64,000 nt of DNA from Liolophura sinensis (Eukaryota > Mollusca > Polyplacophora > Chitonida > Chitonidae): contig NC_088299.1 of NCBI RefSeq assembly GCF_032854445.1, positions 15,805,608-15,869,607 of the forward strand, written 5' to 3'. Position 1 is the stretch's first letter; every line of letters begins with the position of its first letter. The notes beneath the pieces were generated by a model. It saw nothing but the letters and a program-made list of their open reading frames with translations, had not been told where the DNA came from and searched no databases. Of the stretch, positions 46,824-57,932 are shown piece after piece. Both the position numbers and the translations under genes were made by a program.

Positions 46824-48329
46824 CTGAAGAGGAAAGCAAAAATAAAAAACACAGGTAGACAACACAACTTCACCAAAGCAAAACTGAAAGTAAATGAACT
46901 TGCACACAATGGGACAAAAAAGAAAAACAGGAATAATTTGTCCAATACAAGAACAGAAGAACCAAGAGCAGATGTAACAACCCAAAAGAAGACAATAATT
47001 GACAAATGATCTTCATAGATCATAGCAAATCAGACAAGACAAACTTGGAGATTAGACAGATTTAGTCTAACATGAAAATAGAGCAGAATTCAAGGGAGCA
47101 TCCACAACATCCAAGAATGAAAAACTTTGTCAATCCAAACTATGCACAGATTACAAAAGATTAGCTAACATTATGATGCCACCAAGATCCATTTGCCTGT
47201 TTTCCACATCAAACCTGGTAAAGTTAAGGGTATAGGTAAATGTAGATATTATCTACAGGACATACATGTAAAGCCTTTTACTGGCAGTGGCTTACATTAG
47301 GAACATGTCCATGGTATCATAAAGGTGGTCAGGTCCATGTACAACAGCTGTCATGTCCATGGCGTGCATGTACAACAGCAATCATGTCCATGGTGTAGAA
47401 GTACAACAGCTGTCATGTCCATGCTGTACATGTACAACAGCTATCATGTCCACGGTGTACATGTACAACAGCTATCATGTCCATGGTGTACATGTACAAC
47501 AGCTGTCATGTCCATGCTGTACATGTACAACAGCCGTCATGTCCACGGTGTACATGTACAACAGCTGTCATGTCCATGGTGTGCATGTACAACAGCTGTC
47601 ATGTCCACGGTGTACATGTACAACAGCTATCATGTCCATGCTGTACATGTACAACAGCTGTCATGTCCATGGTGTGCATGTACAACAGCTGTCATGTCCA
47701 CGGTGTATATGTACAACAGCTGTCAAGTCCATGCTGTACATGTACAACAGCTATCATGTCCATGCTGTACATATACAACAGCTGTCATGTCCACGGTGTA
47801 CATGTACAACAGCTGTCATGTCCATGCCGTACATGTACAACAGCTGTCATGTCCATGCTGTACATGTACAACAGCTGTCATGTCTATGCTGTACATGTAC
47901 AACAGCTGTCATGTCCATGGTGTACATGTACAACAGCTGTCATGTCCATGCTGTACATGTACAACAGCTGTCATGTCCATGCTGTACATGTACAACAGCT
48001 GTCATGTACATGGTGTACATGTACAACAGCTGTCATGTACATGGTGTACATGTACAACAGCTGCCATGTCTATGCTGTACATGTACAACAGCTGTCATGT
48101 CCATGCTGTACATGTACAACAGCTGTCATGTACATGGTGTACATGTACAACAGCTGTCATGTTACGGCCAAGATATAAGATTTATCTTCTGAGTGGATTC
48201 CTGCTCAAATGGAGACAAACAAACCACCTGATTTTAAACACCACTACTGTGACAAACAATGGGACACACTTGATCAACAGCACTTTAATACCCAACAGTC
48301 AACAAAAATCTCATTTAACAAACACTTAC
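46824..48329 (-). other. Intron (about 1.5 kb) with one array
   Basis: The 31-base minisatellite at 47330 takes up more than half. The rest shows nothing further. Confidence 0.65.
47330..48168. repeat. Minisatellite, 31-base unit, about 27 copies
   Basis: The unit joins CATGTCCATGCTGTACATGT and ACAACAGCTGT. It contains the 12-base palindrome TGTACATGTACA and the 8-base palindrome ACAGCTGT. All three plus-strand frames stay open because the 31-base unit has no stop in any phase. Confidence 0.97.
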
Positions 48330-48412
48330 TTGCATATTTTGGTATTCTGTTTGACAAGTCTGAAGGCTATTTCGCAACTTATCCAGCTCTTTGACCTGAT
48401 TCGCTACTGTGT
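48330..48412 (-). CDS. GOLIM4: GOLIM4-like gene, coiled-coil exon
   Basis: Acceptor TTTTTATTTCCAG/ACACAG, consensus donor ATGCAA/GTAAGT, 83 bases, phase 1 to phase 0. Joined to the previous exon it reads LAALK/DTVANQVKELDKL and then RNSLQTCQTEYQNMQ. Vertebrate GOLIM4 has LKETVYNLREENRQLRK at this place by memory, so the order of stem segments is conserved. Confidence 0.9.
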
Positions 48413-48874
48413 CTGGAAATAAAAAGGTCTCTCAATGAATTTGACAGGGCACTACAGATGACAGATGATCTACTACAAGGCACTCACTGCTAAGTCACAC
48501 ACTGCAATCACACTTTTATCAATGAACAGGACACTGTACAGCTGTTTGACAGATGATCTACAAGGCACTCACTGCTAAGTCACACACTACAATCACACTT
48601 TTATCAATGAACAGGACACTGTACAGCTGTTCGACCATAATGTTGGTAGCTGTTATATATAAAGGGAAATATTCTAGAGTCATGTTAGCCTGTGAAGTAT
48701 TTTGCATGTTCACAAGTACATGTTCACAACTACACGTTCACAACTACATGTTCACAAAGCTGAATACATCAGATTGCAATTTCGATTGCACACTAGGAAA
48801 TGTAAATGGTCGGAACTACATTCACACCTTCGATAAACCTACGTCTCAACAGGTCAATGTATATAATAAAATAC
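48413..48874 (-). other. Intron (462 bases) with an 88-base duplication
   Basis: The phrases CAAGGCACTCACTGCTAAGT, CACACACTGCAATCACACTT and TATCAATGAACAGGACACTG repeat about 88 bases apart (48458-48632). A short run of GTTCACAACTACA repeats follows at 48710-48760. Confidence 0.8.
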
Positions 48875-49025
48875 CTTTTAAGGCTGCCAATTCTAAATCT
48901 TTTTGTGTTTTCATCAACTGATATTCTCTGTTATCCTCTGTCTTCAAGTTTTCAAGATCAGCTTTCACTTTATCAGATTCCTGTTGTAGTCTCTCATAAT
49001 CTAACTTCAAATCTTCATGTTGAGA
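48875..49025 (-). CDS. GOLIM4: GOLIM4-like gene, conserved coiled-coil exon
   Basis: Acceptor TTTTTATTTTCCAG/TCTCAA, donor TTAAAAG/GTATTT, 151 bases, phase 0 to phase 1. The frame reads SQHEDLKLDYERLQQESDK, then VKADLENLKTEDNREYQ and LMKTQKDLELAALK. It aligns end to end with the vertebrate segment beginning SQHEELKKQHSDLEEEH and ending EQELSKLK, as I remember it. It forms part of the lumenal stem implicated in Golgi-endosome cycling of GPP130. This exon and the one at 61231 are the strongest evidence for the gene's identity. Confidence 0.93.
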
Positions 49026-49647
49026 CTGGAAAATAAAAACAAAAGCATACTTTAACATCTAAACTATCAACATTTTTGGTTAAAATGACGGATATGTTCA
49101 GAATGAATGAATGAATGAATGACAGATTTTGGTGAGGAAAGTCTTCAGCCATATCTTGTTACTGTTCAAAATAACAAAATAGGAACGAACTACAAGCAAA
49201 AGGACTGGTCCTACATGTATGGCACAACAACCTTCACCACAGGACTAATCCTTTTCTCCTGAAGATCAACTGAATCTGACAGCCTAATTTACCTGTACTC
49301 TTCACGTAGAATTGATGTCATATACTTCATACATGTACCATGGCCACTGTGTGCTGAAAACCGATTTTCTCTTCAAGAGCTCACTCACATACCAAGTTTT
49401 AAAAGCTCAACAGCAACAGCAGAACAAAGTACCACCTACATGTAACATTCAACTGTTAAGATAGTATAAAAAAAAAAACTTTATTTCTCTTAAAGCATGA
49501 TAAAGTATTTAAAATCAGGGTGTTAAACAATACAAATGTAGGTGTTTTATACTTAAACATAGCATTCAGAAACTAAGAAATAGGATGCTGAAAGTAAAAC
49601 ACAGAACTATATTGTACATGTATAGCATATTTAAGTCATGAAAAGCA

Positions 49648-50262
49648 CAGCAGAGGGCTGTGTCACTAGTTATGGGGAGCAGAATAGAGGACTGTGCCAC
49701 TAGTCATGGAGAGCAGAGGACTGAGTCACTAGTTATGGGGAGCAGAACAGAGGACTGTGCCACTAGTCATGGAGAGCAGAGGACTGAGTCACTAGTTATG
49801 GGGAGCAGAACAGAGGACTGTGCCACTAGTCATGGAGAGCAGAGGACTGAGTCACTAGTTATGGGGAGCAGAACAGAGGACTGTGCCACTAGTCATGGAG
49901 AGCAGAGGACTGAGTCACTAGTTATGGGGAGTAGAACAGAGGACTGTGCCACTAGTCATGGAGAGCAGAGGACTGAGTCACTAGTTATGGGGAGCAGAAC
50001 AGAGGACTGTGCCACTGGTCATGGAGAGCAGAGGACTGAGTCACTAGTTATGGGGAGCAGAACAGAGGACTGTGCCACTAGTCATGGAGAGCAGAGGACT
50101 GAGTCACTAGTTATGGGGAGTAGAACAGAGGACTGTGCCACTAGTCATGGAGAGCAGAGGACTGAGTCACTAGTTATGGGGAGCAGAACAGAGGACTGTG
50201 CCACTAGTCATGGAGAGCAGAGGACTGTGTCACTAGTCATGGAGCGCACAGTACAGGACTGT
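49648..50262. repeat. Minisatellite, 63-base unit made of two related halves, about 9 copies
   Basis: Half A is GACTGTGCCACTAGTCATGG + AGAGCAGAG; half B is GACTGAGTCACTAGTTATGG + GGAGCAGAACAGAG. The halves share ACTAGT and ATGG-GAGCAGA, so the 63-base unit grew from a dimer of a roughly 30-base unit. Copies are nearly identical. Confidence 0.97.
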
Positions 50263-50679
50263 GTCACCAGTCTGCAAAGGGTTCCAACCTATTTTACTGT
50301 CTATGTACCATGATCCACTTGTGCTAATAAAATAACATACAGTACGCAAACAAAATACCCTAAACACAGGGCCGACACCATGTTGGTAGACACGGTTCCA
50401 CCGTTTTTGAGGCTTTGTGTCCAGTCTGGTCCAACATCATGTCAACATGGTGTTGGCATCCCGTTCCTTTGCGAGAGACAACAACATGGTGAATGGCAGG
50501 CGAGCTAGGACTTTAGTCTTTACAACATAGCAAGCTGAAAGTAGTCCTCAAACACAGCAGGGGGAAACAAAAGTAGACAATGGCAACACGTCAGATTCGT
50601 GCACCTGAATGGGAAAACTGTCTCTGCCCTAGAAATTTGGGGAAGGGAGAGGGAAAGGCAGTGCGCGACATTCGCCTGA

Positions 50680-51203
50680 AGTACATGTACCGACTTCGTG
50701 TTGACATACATGTACCGACTTCGTGTTGACATACATGAACCGACTTCGTGTTTACATACATGTACCGACTTCGTGTTTACATACATGTACCGACTTCGTG
50801 TTGACATACATGAACCGGCTTCGTGTTTACATACATGTACCGACTTCGTGTTGACATACATGAACCGGCTTCGTGTTTACATACATGTACCGACTTCGTG
50901 TTGACATACATGAACCGACTTCATGTTTACATACATGTACCGACTTCGTGTTTACATACATGAACCGGCTTCGTGTTTACATACATGTACCGACTTCGTG
51001 TTGACATACATGAACCGGCTTCATGTTTACATACATGTACCGACTTCGTGTTGACGTACATGAACCGGCTTCGTGTTTACATACATGTACCGACTTCGTG
51101 TTTACATACATGAACCGGCTTCGTGTTTACATACATGTACCGACTTCGTGTTTACATACATGAACCGGCTTCGTGTTTACATACATGTACCGACTTCGTG
51201 TAC
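50680..51203. repeat. Minisatellite, 25-base unit, about 21 copies
   Basis: Units CGACTTCGTGTTTACATACA + TGTAC and CGGCTTCGTGTTTACATACA + TGAAC often alternate, giving a 50-base higher-order period. Confidence 0.97.
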
Positions 51204-52138
51204 ACAGCAAAAAAAACAAAAAAAATTTACCCAATCATTGATGACAGCTTCTCGGTCAGAAGTTTGTATTAATTATTTTATTATAAATAAAAACGTGTAA
51301 CCAGAGTCCTGAGATTGGTGAGCCGAAGGTGCCAAAGCAGACAATAAAGTCATGCTGCTTTGCTGACTTACATCCCACCAAGCATTCATCTCCTGGTGTC
51401 CAGCTATGGTTTTCCTTCACAAAATGAGTTCTTTATTTTCAATAATTATGGTGACACAGTATGGAGGAAGTATACGTCCTGTATAGATGAGCTGCAGCAT
51501 ACAGGTGCCAAACACTTGGCTGATCAAAGCTTTCTCCTGGTGAGAAAGCTCAAATGTGACAACCAGTTTACAATAGGTCAATAGCAAAATGAAAGAACCA
51601 TACAGTGTCATTATTTGACCTACATAAATTGACAGCGCAGACTTCGGCAAAACAGCTTATGTATAATTCGGTAGGCTGTCGCTTAAGATCCTTATGAACA
51701 AATGCATTTACATTTAAATGCAAGTATTTTCAAAATCTTTCTTTCACAGCACAGGATTATTTATTCTGCAGGTACACGAATATTCTTTGCCGCGGTAATG
51801 CAGGCAGTTTTACTCCTTTCATTGCTCCGTATAAACATGGGACACTGATAATATGGTGGTGATGGCAAGCCATCCGATGTATAAAACATACATGTAGGCC
51901 CCATGCCCCTTCCCTCTATCTTCATATATATCTCCATATCTATCGCGTTGGCCCGATGCGGAGTAAAAGCTGGCCAAGTTGACCACGATGTGCACCACCG
52001 TATCCGCACCGTGTCGGCATCATGTCGACAACGTGTTCTGTTTTTATTAGGCTTCTTTTTTTTTGCGTAATGTATGTGGGTCAAGAATTTATAAATTCTG
52101 TAATTTCTCATTTGTTAAACATCTGTCAATTCACTTAC

Positions 52139-52192
52139 CTTCAGCATTTTTTTGTCCTTTCCTATGGCATTTAATCTGTTTATCATTTCATC
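52139..52192 (-). CDS. GOLIM4: GOLIM4-like gene, coiled-coil exon
   Basis: Acceptor CTTCTTTTACAG/GATGAA, consensus donor CTGAAG/GTAAGT, 54 bases, phase 0 to phase 0. The frame reads DEMINRLNAIGKDKKMLK and continues into SQHEDLK. Vertebrate GOLIM4 has QMLKSQHEELKK across this point by memory. Confidence 0.9.
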
Positions 52193-52564
52193 CTGTAAAA
52201 GAAGGAGAAAGCAAATAAATCTTTGAGAACTAGATGTATATGTCAAAAAAGGTTTAATAATAACAATAGCAATAAAAATGTTCCCAAAAATGTAACTAAT
52301 ATTTATCTCTGGGTACAGCACCAGCCCATGGCAAGTTCATCTCCTTGTGTATTAAAGCTATTGTGCAAAATGAAAACTAGAAAGTACAGATTTCATATCA
52401 ATATAAGCCCTGTGGATTACACAACCTTAGAAACAATACAGTACTGTGAACTGTGACTCAAATGTAATCTAGTTGTTGTTGTTGTTCACGGTCATACTCA
52501 AAAATTTTATAATGAGTGTTATGGGCCACAGTTTCCAGGAATAAACAGCTGACTTGGTAAGCTG

Positions 52565-52745
52565 TGACTGACACAGTTGTACAGACATGACACTGATGTA
52601 TAGACATGACACAGTTTTACAGACATGACACAGACATGACACGGATATGAACACATGACACAGATTTATAGACAAAAAACAGATGTACAGACACAACACA
52701 AATGGGCAGACATGACACAAATGTGCATACATGACACAGGTGGAA
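52565..52745. repeat. Degenerate repeat, about 20-base unit
   Basis: ACAGACATGACACAGATGTA-like units about nine times with frequent changes. Confidence 0.85.
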
Positions 52746-53079
52746 TGGTATGGCAGACAAGATAGAATCAGCTAGGCTAAAATTCTAAACGTCTGTTTAG
52801 TAAATTGGAAGAGGAAGGCACAGGAATGACAGTGGAAGGGGGTGGAATGACTCGACCCATATTTGATCCCTGGTCTTCTTTCTCTAATCTTAAGACCACC
52901 GAAGTTGTCAGTTGTTTGTATCTGTAGCAGTGGAACAGGAGCAGAGTTGTAGTGTGATGGATGTGGAATGGCAGTGGAATGGTACAGTACCCTCAACACC
53001 TAACTTCCCCGATCTGTCACGGATTGACGACAGATCGACCGCGGATTAAGGGCACTTCCACCACAGTGGAATAGTGGAA

Positions 53080-53365
53080 TAGTAACAGACAAATAGTGGA
53101 ATAGTAACAGACAAATAGTGGAATAGTAATGGCGGTGGTGTCGTGTTGGAATGGCAGCGGAGTGGTATTGGAATGGCAGTGGTGTGGTACTGGAATGACA
53201 ATGAAGTGGTATTGGAATGGCAGTGGTGTGGTACTGGAATGACAGCTGTTTGGTAATGGAATGGCAGTGGAGTGATAATGGAATGGCAGCTGTGTGGTAA
53301 TGGAATGGCAGTGGAGTGATAATGGAATGGCAGCTGTGAGGTAATGGAATGGCAGTGGAGTGATA
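53080..53365. repeat. Minisatellite, about 30-base unit with mixed variants
   Basis: Units built from GGAATGGCAGTGGAGTGATA, ATGGAATGGCAGCTGTGTGG and TACTGGAATGACAATGAAG. The left part uses GTGGAATAGTAACAGACAAATA. Confidence 0.93.
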
Positions 53366-53448
53366 TACACTGAGCTTGGCTCATGTTGCCCTGACAGGTC
53401 TGGACAGAGTTACATGTGCCAGCAGAAATTATCAGAGCTCATTCTCAC

Positions 53449-53498
53449 CCGATCTGCTGCACATTTCCTTTCAGATTCTTCCTTAGCTGCTGTCAAAT
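53449..53498 (-). CDS. GOLIM4: GOLIM4-like gene, coiled-coil exon
   Basis: Acceptor TTTATTTTCCAG/ATTTGA, donor GATCGG/GTGAGA, 50 bases, phase 1 to phase 0. With the preceding base it reads DLTAAKEESERKCAADR. Together with the next exon it gives 35 residues between the KKKFD and SQHEDLK landmarks, against 34 in the vertebrate protein by my count from memory, so no exon seems to be missing here. Confidence 0.87.
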
Positions 53499-54489
53499 CT
53501 GGAAAATAAATGAAAACATTCAACCTTAGGATTAATACATAAGATATATATACAAGAGTATATACACATGGTTTTCCATTAAACCACTGGGGATATTTCT
53601 AATGTTTATTAACAACTGATTAATGACTAGCAAGGACAAGAAGTAGATTTAGCTTCTGCTTAATAAAGATATACAGAGACTACAGATGTGAAGGGTGGAA
53701 AAGGTATATGACTACTGTATTATGTACACACAGAATGTGTAACAGGTCTATCAAGGCCGTGGATCTGCAGACACAGCCAATTATGTCACCATGTTCGAGT
53801 TCAAAACTGCTGACATAAATGTACATGTAGTTTGTGCAGAATAACCCTCAGGTGGATAAAGCAAGGGATGGATTTTGAAACACCAGACAGATCACAGGCT
53901 AAATAATAATGAGTGATTTCACCAGATACAAATGGTGGTTAAAGGCAAATGTGGAGTTCCACAATTTGGTCAAAATCTTACACTAAGTCAGCAATACAAC
54001 ACTGTACTAAGGTATCTAGTATGGACGAAGTACAATGTAGTACAGGCATGTACAAGTACATGTATATGTACAGCACACATGTACAGGTAGAGTAAATGTC
54101 ACTAAGAACAAACTATCTATTCATATTTTTGTAATACATAGATCACTTCCCTTTTCAAGGATTTATCTCCCTTGACAGTAGACATCAGTGTTTTATTTTA
54201 GTACTAAAGCATATGGAACTATTGAAAACATTGTCTCTTACTTTGCCATTTTTCTATATGCATGGAAGAAAATTCAATTAGTTAACCTTACAAACAAAAT
54301 GTAGCTAACTCCAAAATGTTACAGGTAACAGATTTGGATAATTGAACCCATACCTACCATCAAGGGAGGTAAATCTTTGAAAAGGGAAGTAACCTACATG
54401 TATGTATTATGAAAATACATGTAATATATACAGCACTGTGCTACATGAAATCACAACACTGCATGAATAACTAACATGATCTACTGTAA

Positions 54490-54681
54490 ATCTTCAACCT
54501 TTTCAAACACCAAAGCACTTTTTTCGGGGGAATTTATGCATACATGTACTATTATTATGAAAATGAAGCTTTGTTTGTTTGATTAAAGATGCTTTCATAA
54601 AACCAGGCAAATTATTTCTCTTCACCCCATAGTTATCTCAAAAAGTTTCAAAATATTAGTTGCAGAAAAGGTTGAAGAATT
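54490..54681. mobile_element. MITE-like element, CTTCAACCTTTTC / GAAAAGGTTGAAG termini
   Basis: The terminal inverted repeats are perfect over 13 bases here: TCTTCAACCTTTTC on the left and GAAAAGGTTGAAGAAT on the right. The interior is AT-rich, with GGGAATTTATGCATACATG near the left end, and is more diverged than in the other copies. Confidence 0.75.
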
Positions 54682-54699
54682 AGGGTATGTACTATGTAG

Positions 54700-55085
54700 A
54701 CTGTGCTACATGCATATGAAATCACAACAATGAATATTTAACATGAACTATATACTACTTATACGCTACATGAAATCACAGCACTGAGTAATTAATATAA
54801 TTTATAAGCTACATGAAATCACAACACTGAATAATTAGCATGATCTATGTGCTACATAAAATCACAACACTGAATAATTAACATTCTCTATGTGCTACAT
54901 GAAATCACAACACTGAGTAATTAACATTATTTATGTACTACATGAAATCACAAAACTGAATAATTTACAAATACCTACATGTCCGTACTACACTGTGCCA
55001 CACGAAATCACAACACTCAATATTTAACATGATCTACTGTATGTACTACACTGTACAACATGAAATCACATCAATGCTGTAAAAT
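54700..55085. repeat. Minisatellite, about 43-base unit, about 8 copies, degenerate
   Basis: CTACATGAAATCACAACACT followed by GAATAATTAACATGATCTAT recurs with variable spacing. Confidence 0.9.
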
Positions 55086-55429
55086 TAAGATGACCATAAT
55101 GCTTGCCGCCATCATGAAACATTTTTATATACATGGTGTAAAACTCCAATTAAATTAAATAAATACGTGTAACAAGAATTCTGAAAGTATTGTAGATTTT
55201 AAGTAAAAGAACACATTTATGATGAACAGACAGACAGACAGACAAGGTCAGGTGTAAATGTATAGCCCTCCCATGTAGAGTATTACTGGACTAACTAACA
55301 TGATTTGTACTCCACTGTCAATATTAAGCACAACAAAACGGTTAGAAATGAATAGTATTACAGACAAGCAATACAAATCATAAAGCATGTTAATTTCCTA
55401 TACAAACACTACCTAGGTATGGACAATAC

Positions 55430-56045
55430 AAGACAGAATGAGGTAAACATATTAGCTCTCTGGACAATACAAGAAACCATAAAGTAAGTGACAGGTTGTC
55501 TGGACACTACAAGACAGTATGAGGTAAGCTGGCTGTATGGACAATACAAGACAGCAAAACAAATTAATTAGCTGTCTGACCAATACAAGTGACAATGAGG
55601 TAAAACGACAGGTTGTCTGGACACTGCAAGACAGCATGGGGAAAGTTGGCTGTCTGGACAATACAAAGCAGCATGAGGTACATGTAGGCTGTTTAGAATC
55701 TAGAAAGATAGCATTAGTTAAACCGACTGGCTGCATGGACAATAGAAGAGATCATGAGGTAAAGTGACAGGTTGTCTGGTTACCAAACAAATTAGCTGTG
55801 TTGACACTACAAGAGACCATGATATAAATGACTGTCTAGAAACCAAAAGACACCATGATGTCAACTGGCTGACTGATTGGACACTACAAGACACCATGAG
55901 GTAAAAAGACTGACTGACTGTTTGCACAATACAAGACACCGTGAGGTAGACTGGCTGCATGCACAATACATGAAACCCAAGTTAAACAGACAGGCTGTGC
56001 GCAGAGTACAAGACACCATGAGGTACACTGACAACTGTCTAATAA
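55430..56045. repeat. Degenerate tandem repeat, about 40-60-base period
   Basis: Repeated phrases GTCTGGACAATACAAGACAG and CATGAGGTAAACTGACTGG with much divergence between copies. Confidence 0.8.
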
Positions 56046-56498
56046 AACACAGATGTATAGGAGACAATGAGGGAATGAGGTGGAAATCAAGCTAGTCTGA
56101 AATGAGGCTTATAATCTGAGACTATTTGTACTACAAACAATCTTACAATGCCATACAGCCTTGGGTGTGGTAAACTTGATAACACTGGTCATAACTTTTC
56201 ACGAGTCAGATGTAGATGGACAATACTTTTCACCTCTGACTGCAATTACAGTATTTTTCTCAGCATAAACAATGGCATGATTTAGCCAGGACAAGCTGAC
56301 AACAGCCTGTTTCAACCATCTGGGCCTACTGTATGTAACATGCATACAGATACATGTACACACTGTAAGCAATTCATTATCATAACTGCACAATGACTTG
56401 TCTTCAAATTTTCCAAGGGAAGAAATTCGAATGAGTTTTATATATGTCACTTGTGATATGTACATGTATTTGTTCAGGATTGTATTATTGCATGAAAG

Positions 56499-56729
56499 AA
56501 AATGGTGGCCTCCGATGCCAAAGTGGTTAGCATGTCAGCGTGGCGCAATGACCCAGGAGCGCCTCAAAAATGGAGTTGCTGTGAGTTCAAGTCCAGCTCA
56601 TGCTAGCTTCCTCTCCCGATGGTCGTGGGTTTCCCCCGGAAAATGCCTGGTTTCCTCCCACCATAATGCTGGCCGCCATCATACAAGTGAAATATTTTTG
56701 AGAACAGCATAAAACTCAAGATTAAAAAA
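56499..56729 (+). mobile_element. tRNA-derived SINE with target-site duplication
   Basis: Plus-oriented, nearly full length. The head is GGTGGCCTCCGATGCCAAAG + TGGTTAGCATGTCAGCG, then GTGAGTTCAAGTCCAGCTCA (B box), the CACCATAATGCTGGCCGCC core, GTGAAATATTTTTGAGAAC and a degraded tail. CATGAAAG occurs at 56491-56498 and 56730-56737, a plausible 8-base target duplication. More diverged, so probably older, than the copy at 21568. Confidence 0.92.
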
Positions 56730-56889
56730 CATGAAAGGAAGTTTTTAATACAAGCATACATTTATAGTACTTTCTTTTCCCTTGCAACTAACCTATAGAT
56801 GCTAAAGTTGTCGTATCAAAATTAGTCAAGCCAGATCTATTTTGACTTTCATCATCTACATCTCTTAACCAGCAACAAAAATTGTGCAC

Positions 56890-57932
56890 CATGAACAGAT
56901 ACGTGAACATGCAGACTTATGGACGATTAACAGATACGTGTACAGGCTGACAATACTTGTGGACCATGAACAGATACATGTACAGGCTGACAATACTTGT
57001 GGATCATGAACAGATATGTGTACAGGCTGACAATACTTGTGGACCATGAACAGATACGTGTACAGGCTGACAATACTTGTGGACCATGAACAGATACGTG
57101 TACAAGCTGACAATACTTGTGGACCATGAACAGATACGTGTACAAGCTGACAATACTTGTGGACCATGAACAGATACATGTACAGGCTGACAATACTTGT
57201 GGACCATGAACAGATACATGTACAAGCTGACAATACTTGTGGATTATGAACAGATACGTGTACAAGCTGACAATACTTGTGGACCATGAACAGATACATG
57301 TACAGGCTGACAATACTTGTGGACCATGAACAGATACGTGTACAAGCTGACAATACTTGTGGATCATGAACAGATACGTGTACAAGCTGACAATACTTGT
57401 GGATCATGAACAGATATGTGTACAAGCTGACAATACTTGTGGATCATGAACAGATACATGTACAGGCTGACAATACTTGTGGACCATGAACAGATACATG
57501 TACAGGCTGACAATACTTGTGGACCATGAACAGATATGTGTACAAGCTGACAATACTTGTGGACCATGAACAGATATGTGTTCTGACTGACAATACTTGT
57601 GGACCATGAACAGATACATGTACAGGCTGACAATACTTGTGGACCATGAACAGATACATGTACAGGCTGACAATACTTGTGGATCATGAACAGATACATG
57701 TACAGGCTGACAATACCTGTGGATTATGAACAGATATGTATACAAGCTGACAATACTTGCGGACCATGAACAGATACACGTACAGGCTGACAATACTTGT
57801 GGACCATGAACAGATACGTGTACATGCTGACAATACTTGTGGACAATGAACAGATACGAATATATGCTGACAATACTTGTGGACCATGAACAGATATATG
57901 TAGAGGCTGACAATACTTGTGGGCCATGGAGA
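56890..57932. repeat. Minisatellite, exactly 40-base unit, about 26 copies
   Basis: The unit joins GGACCATGAACAGATACATG and TACAGGCTGACAATACTTGT. Spacing is strictly 40 bases across the array; most changes are GACC/GATC, ACATG/ACGTG/ATGTG and AGGC/AAGC. The minus-strand frames have a 40-residue period, as expected for an array of 40-base units without stops. Confidence 0.98.

Larger units (their letters stand above)
49026..52138 (-). other. Intron (about 3.1 kb) with two arrays
   Basis: Holds a (GAAT)n run near 49105, the 63-base array at 49648 and the 25-base array at 50680. No supported exon in the remainder. Confidence 0.65.
52193..53448 (-). other. Intron (about 1.26 kb) with two degenerate arrays
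   Basis: A roughly 20-base repeat (ACAGACATGACACAGATGTA) spans 52565-52745 and a GGAATGGCAGTGG-type repeat spans 53080-53365. No exon seen. Confidence 0.65.

Noticed and set aside
47325-48422. Plus-strand Cys/Met/His-rich frame of 365 codons
   Set aside because: The 31-base unit lacks stops in every frame, and all three frames give the same repeat peptide.
49660-50313. Plus-strand 217-codon frame with a 21-residue repeat
   Set aside because: Direct consequence of the 63-base minisatellite. No unique domain or splice context, and it overlaps an intron.
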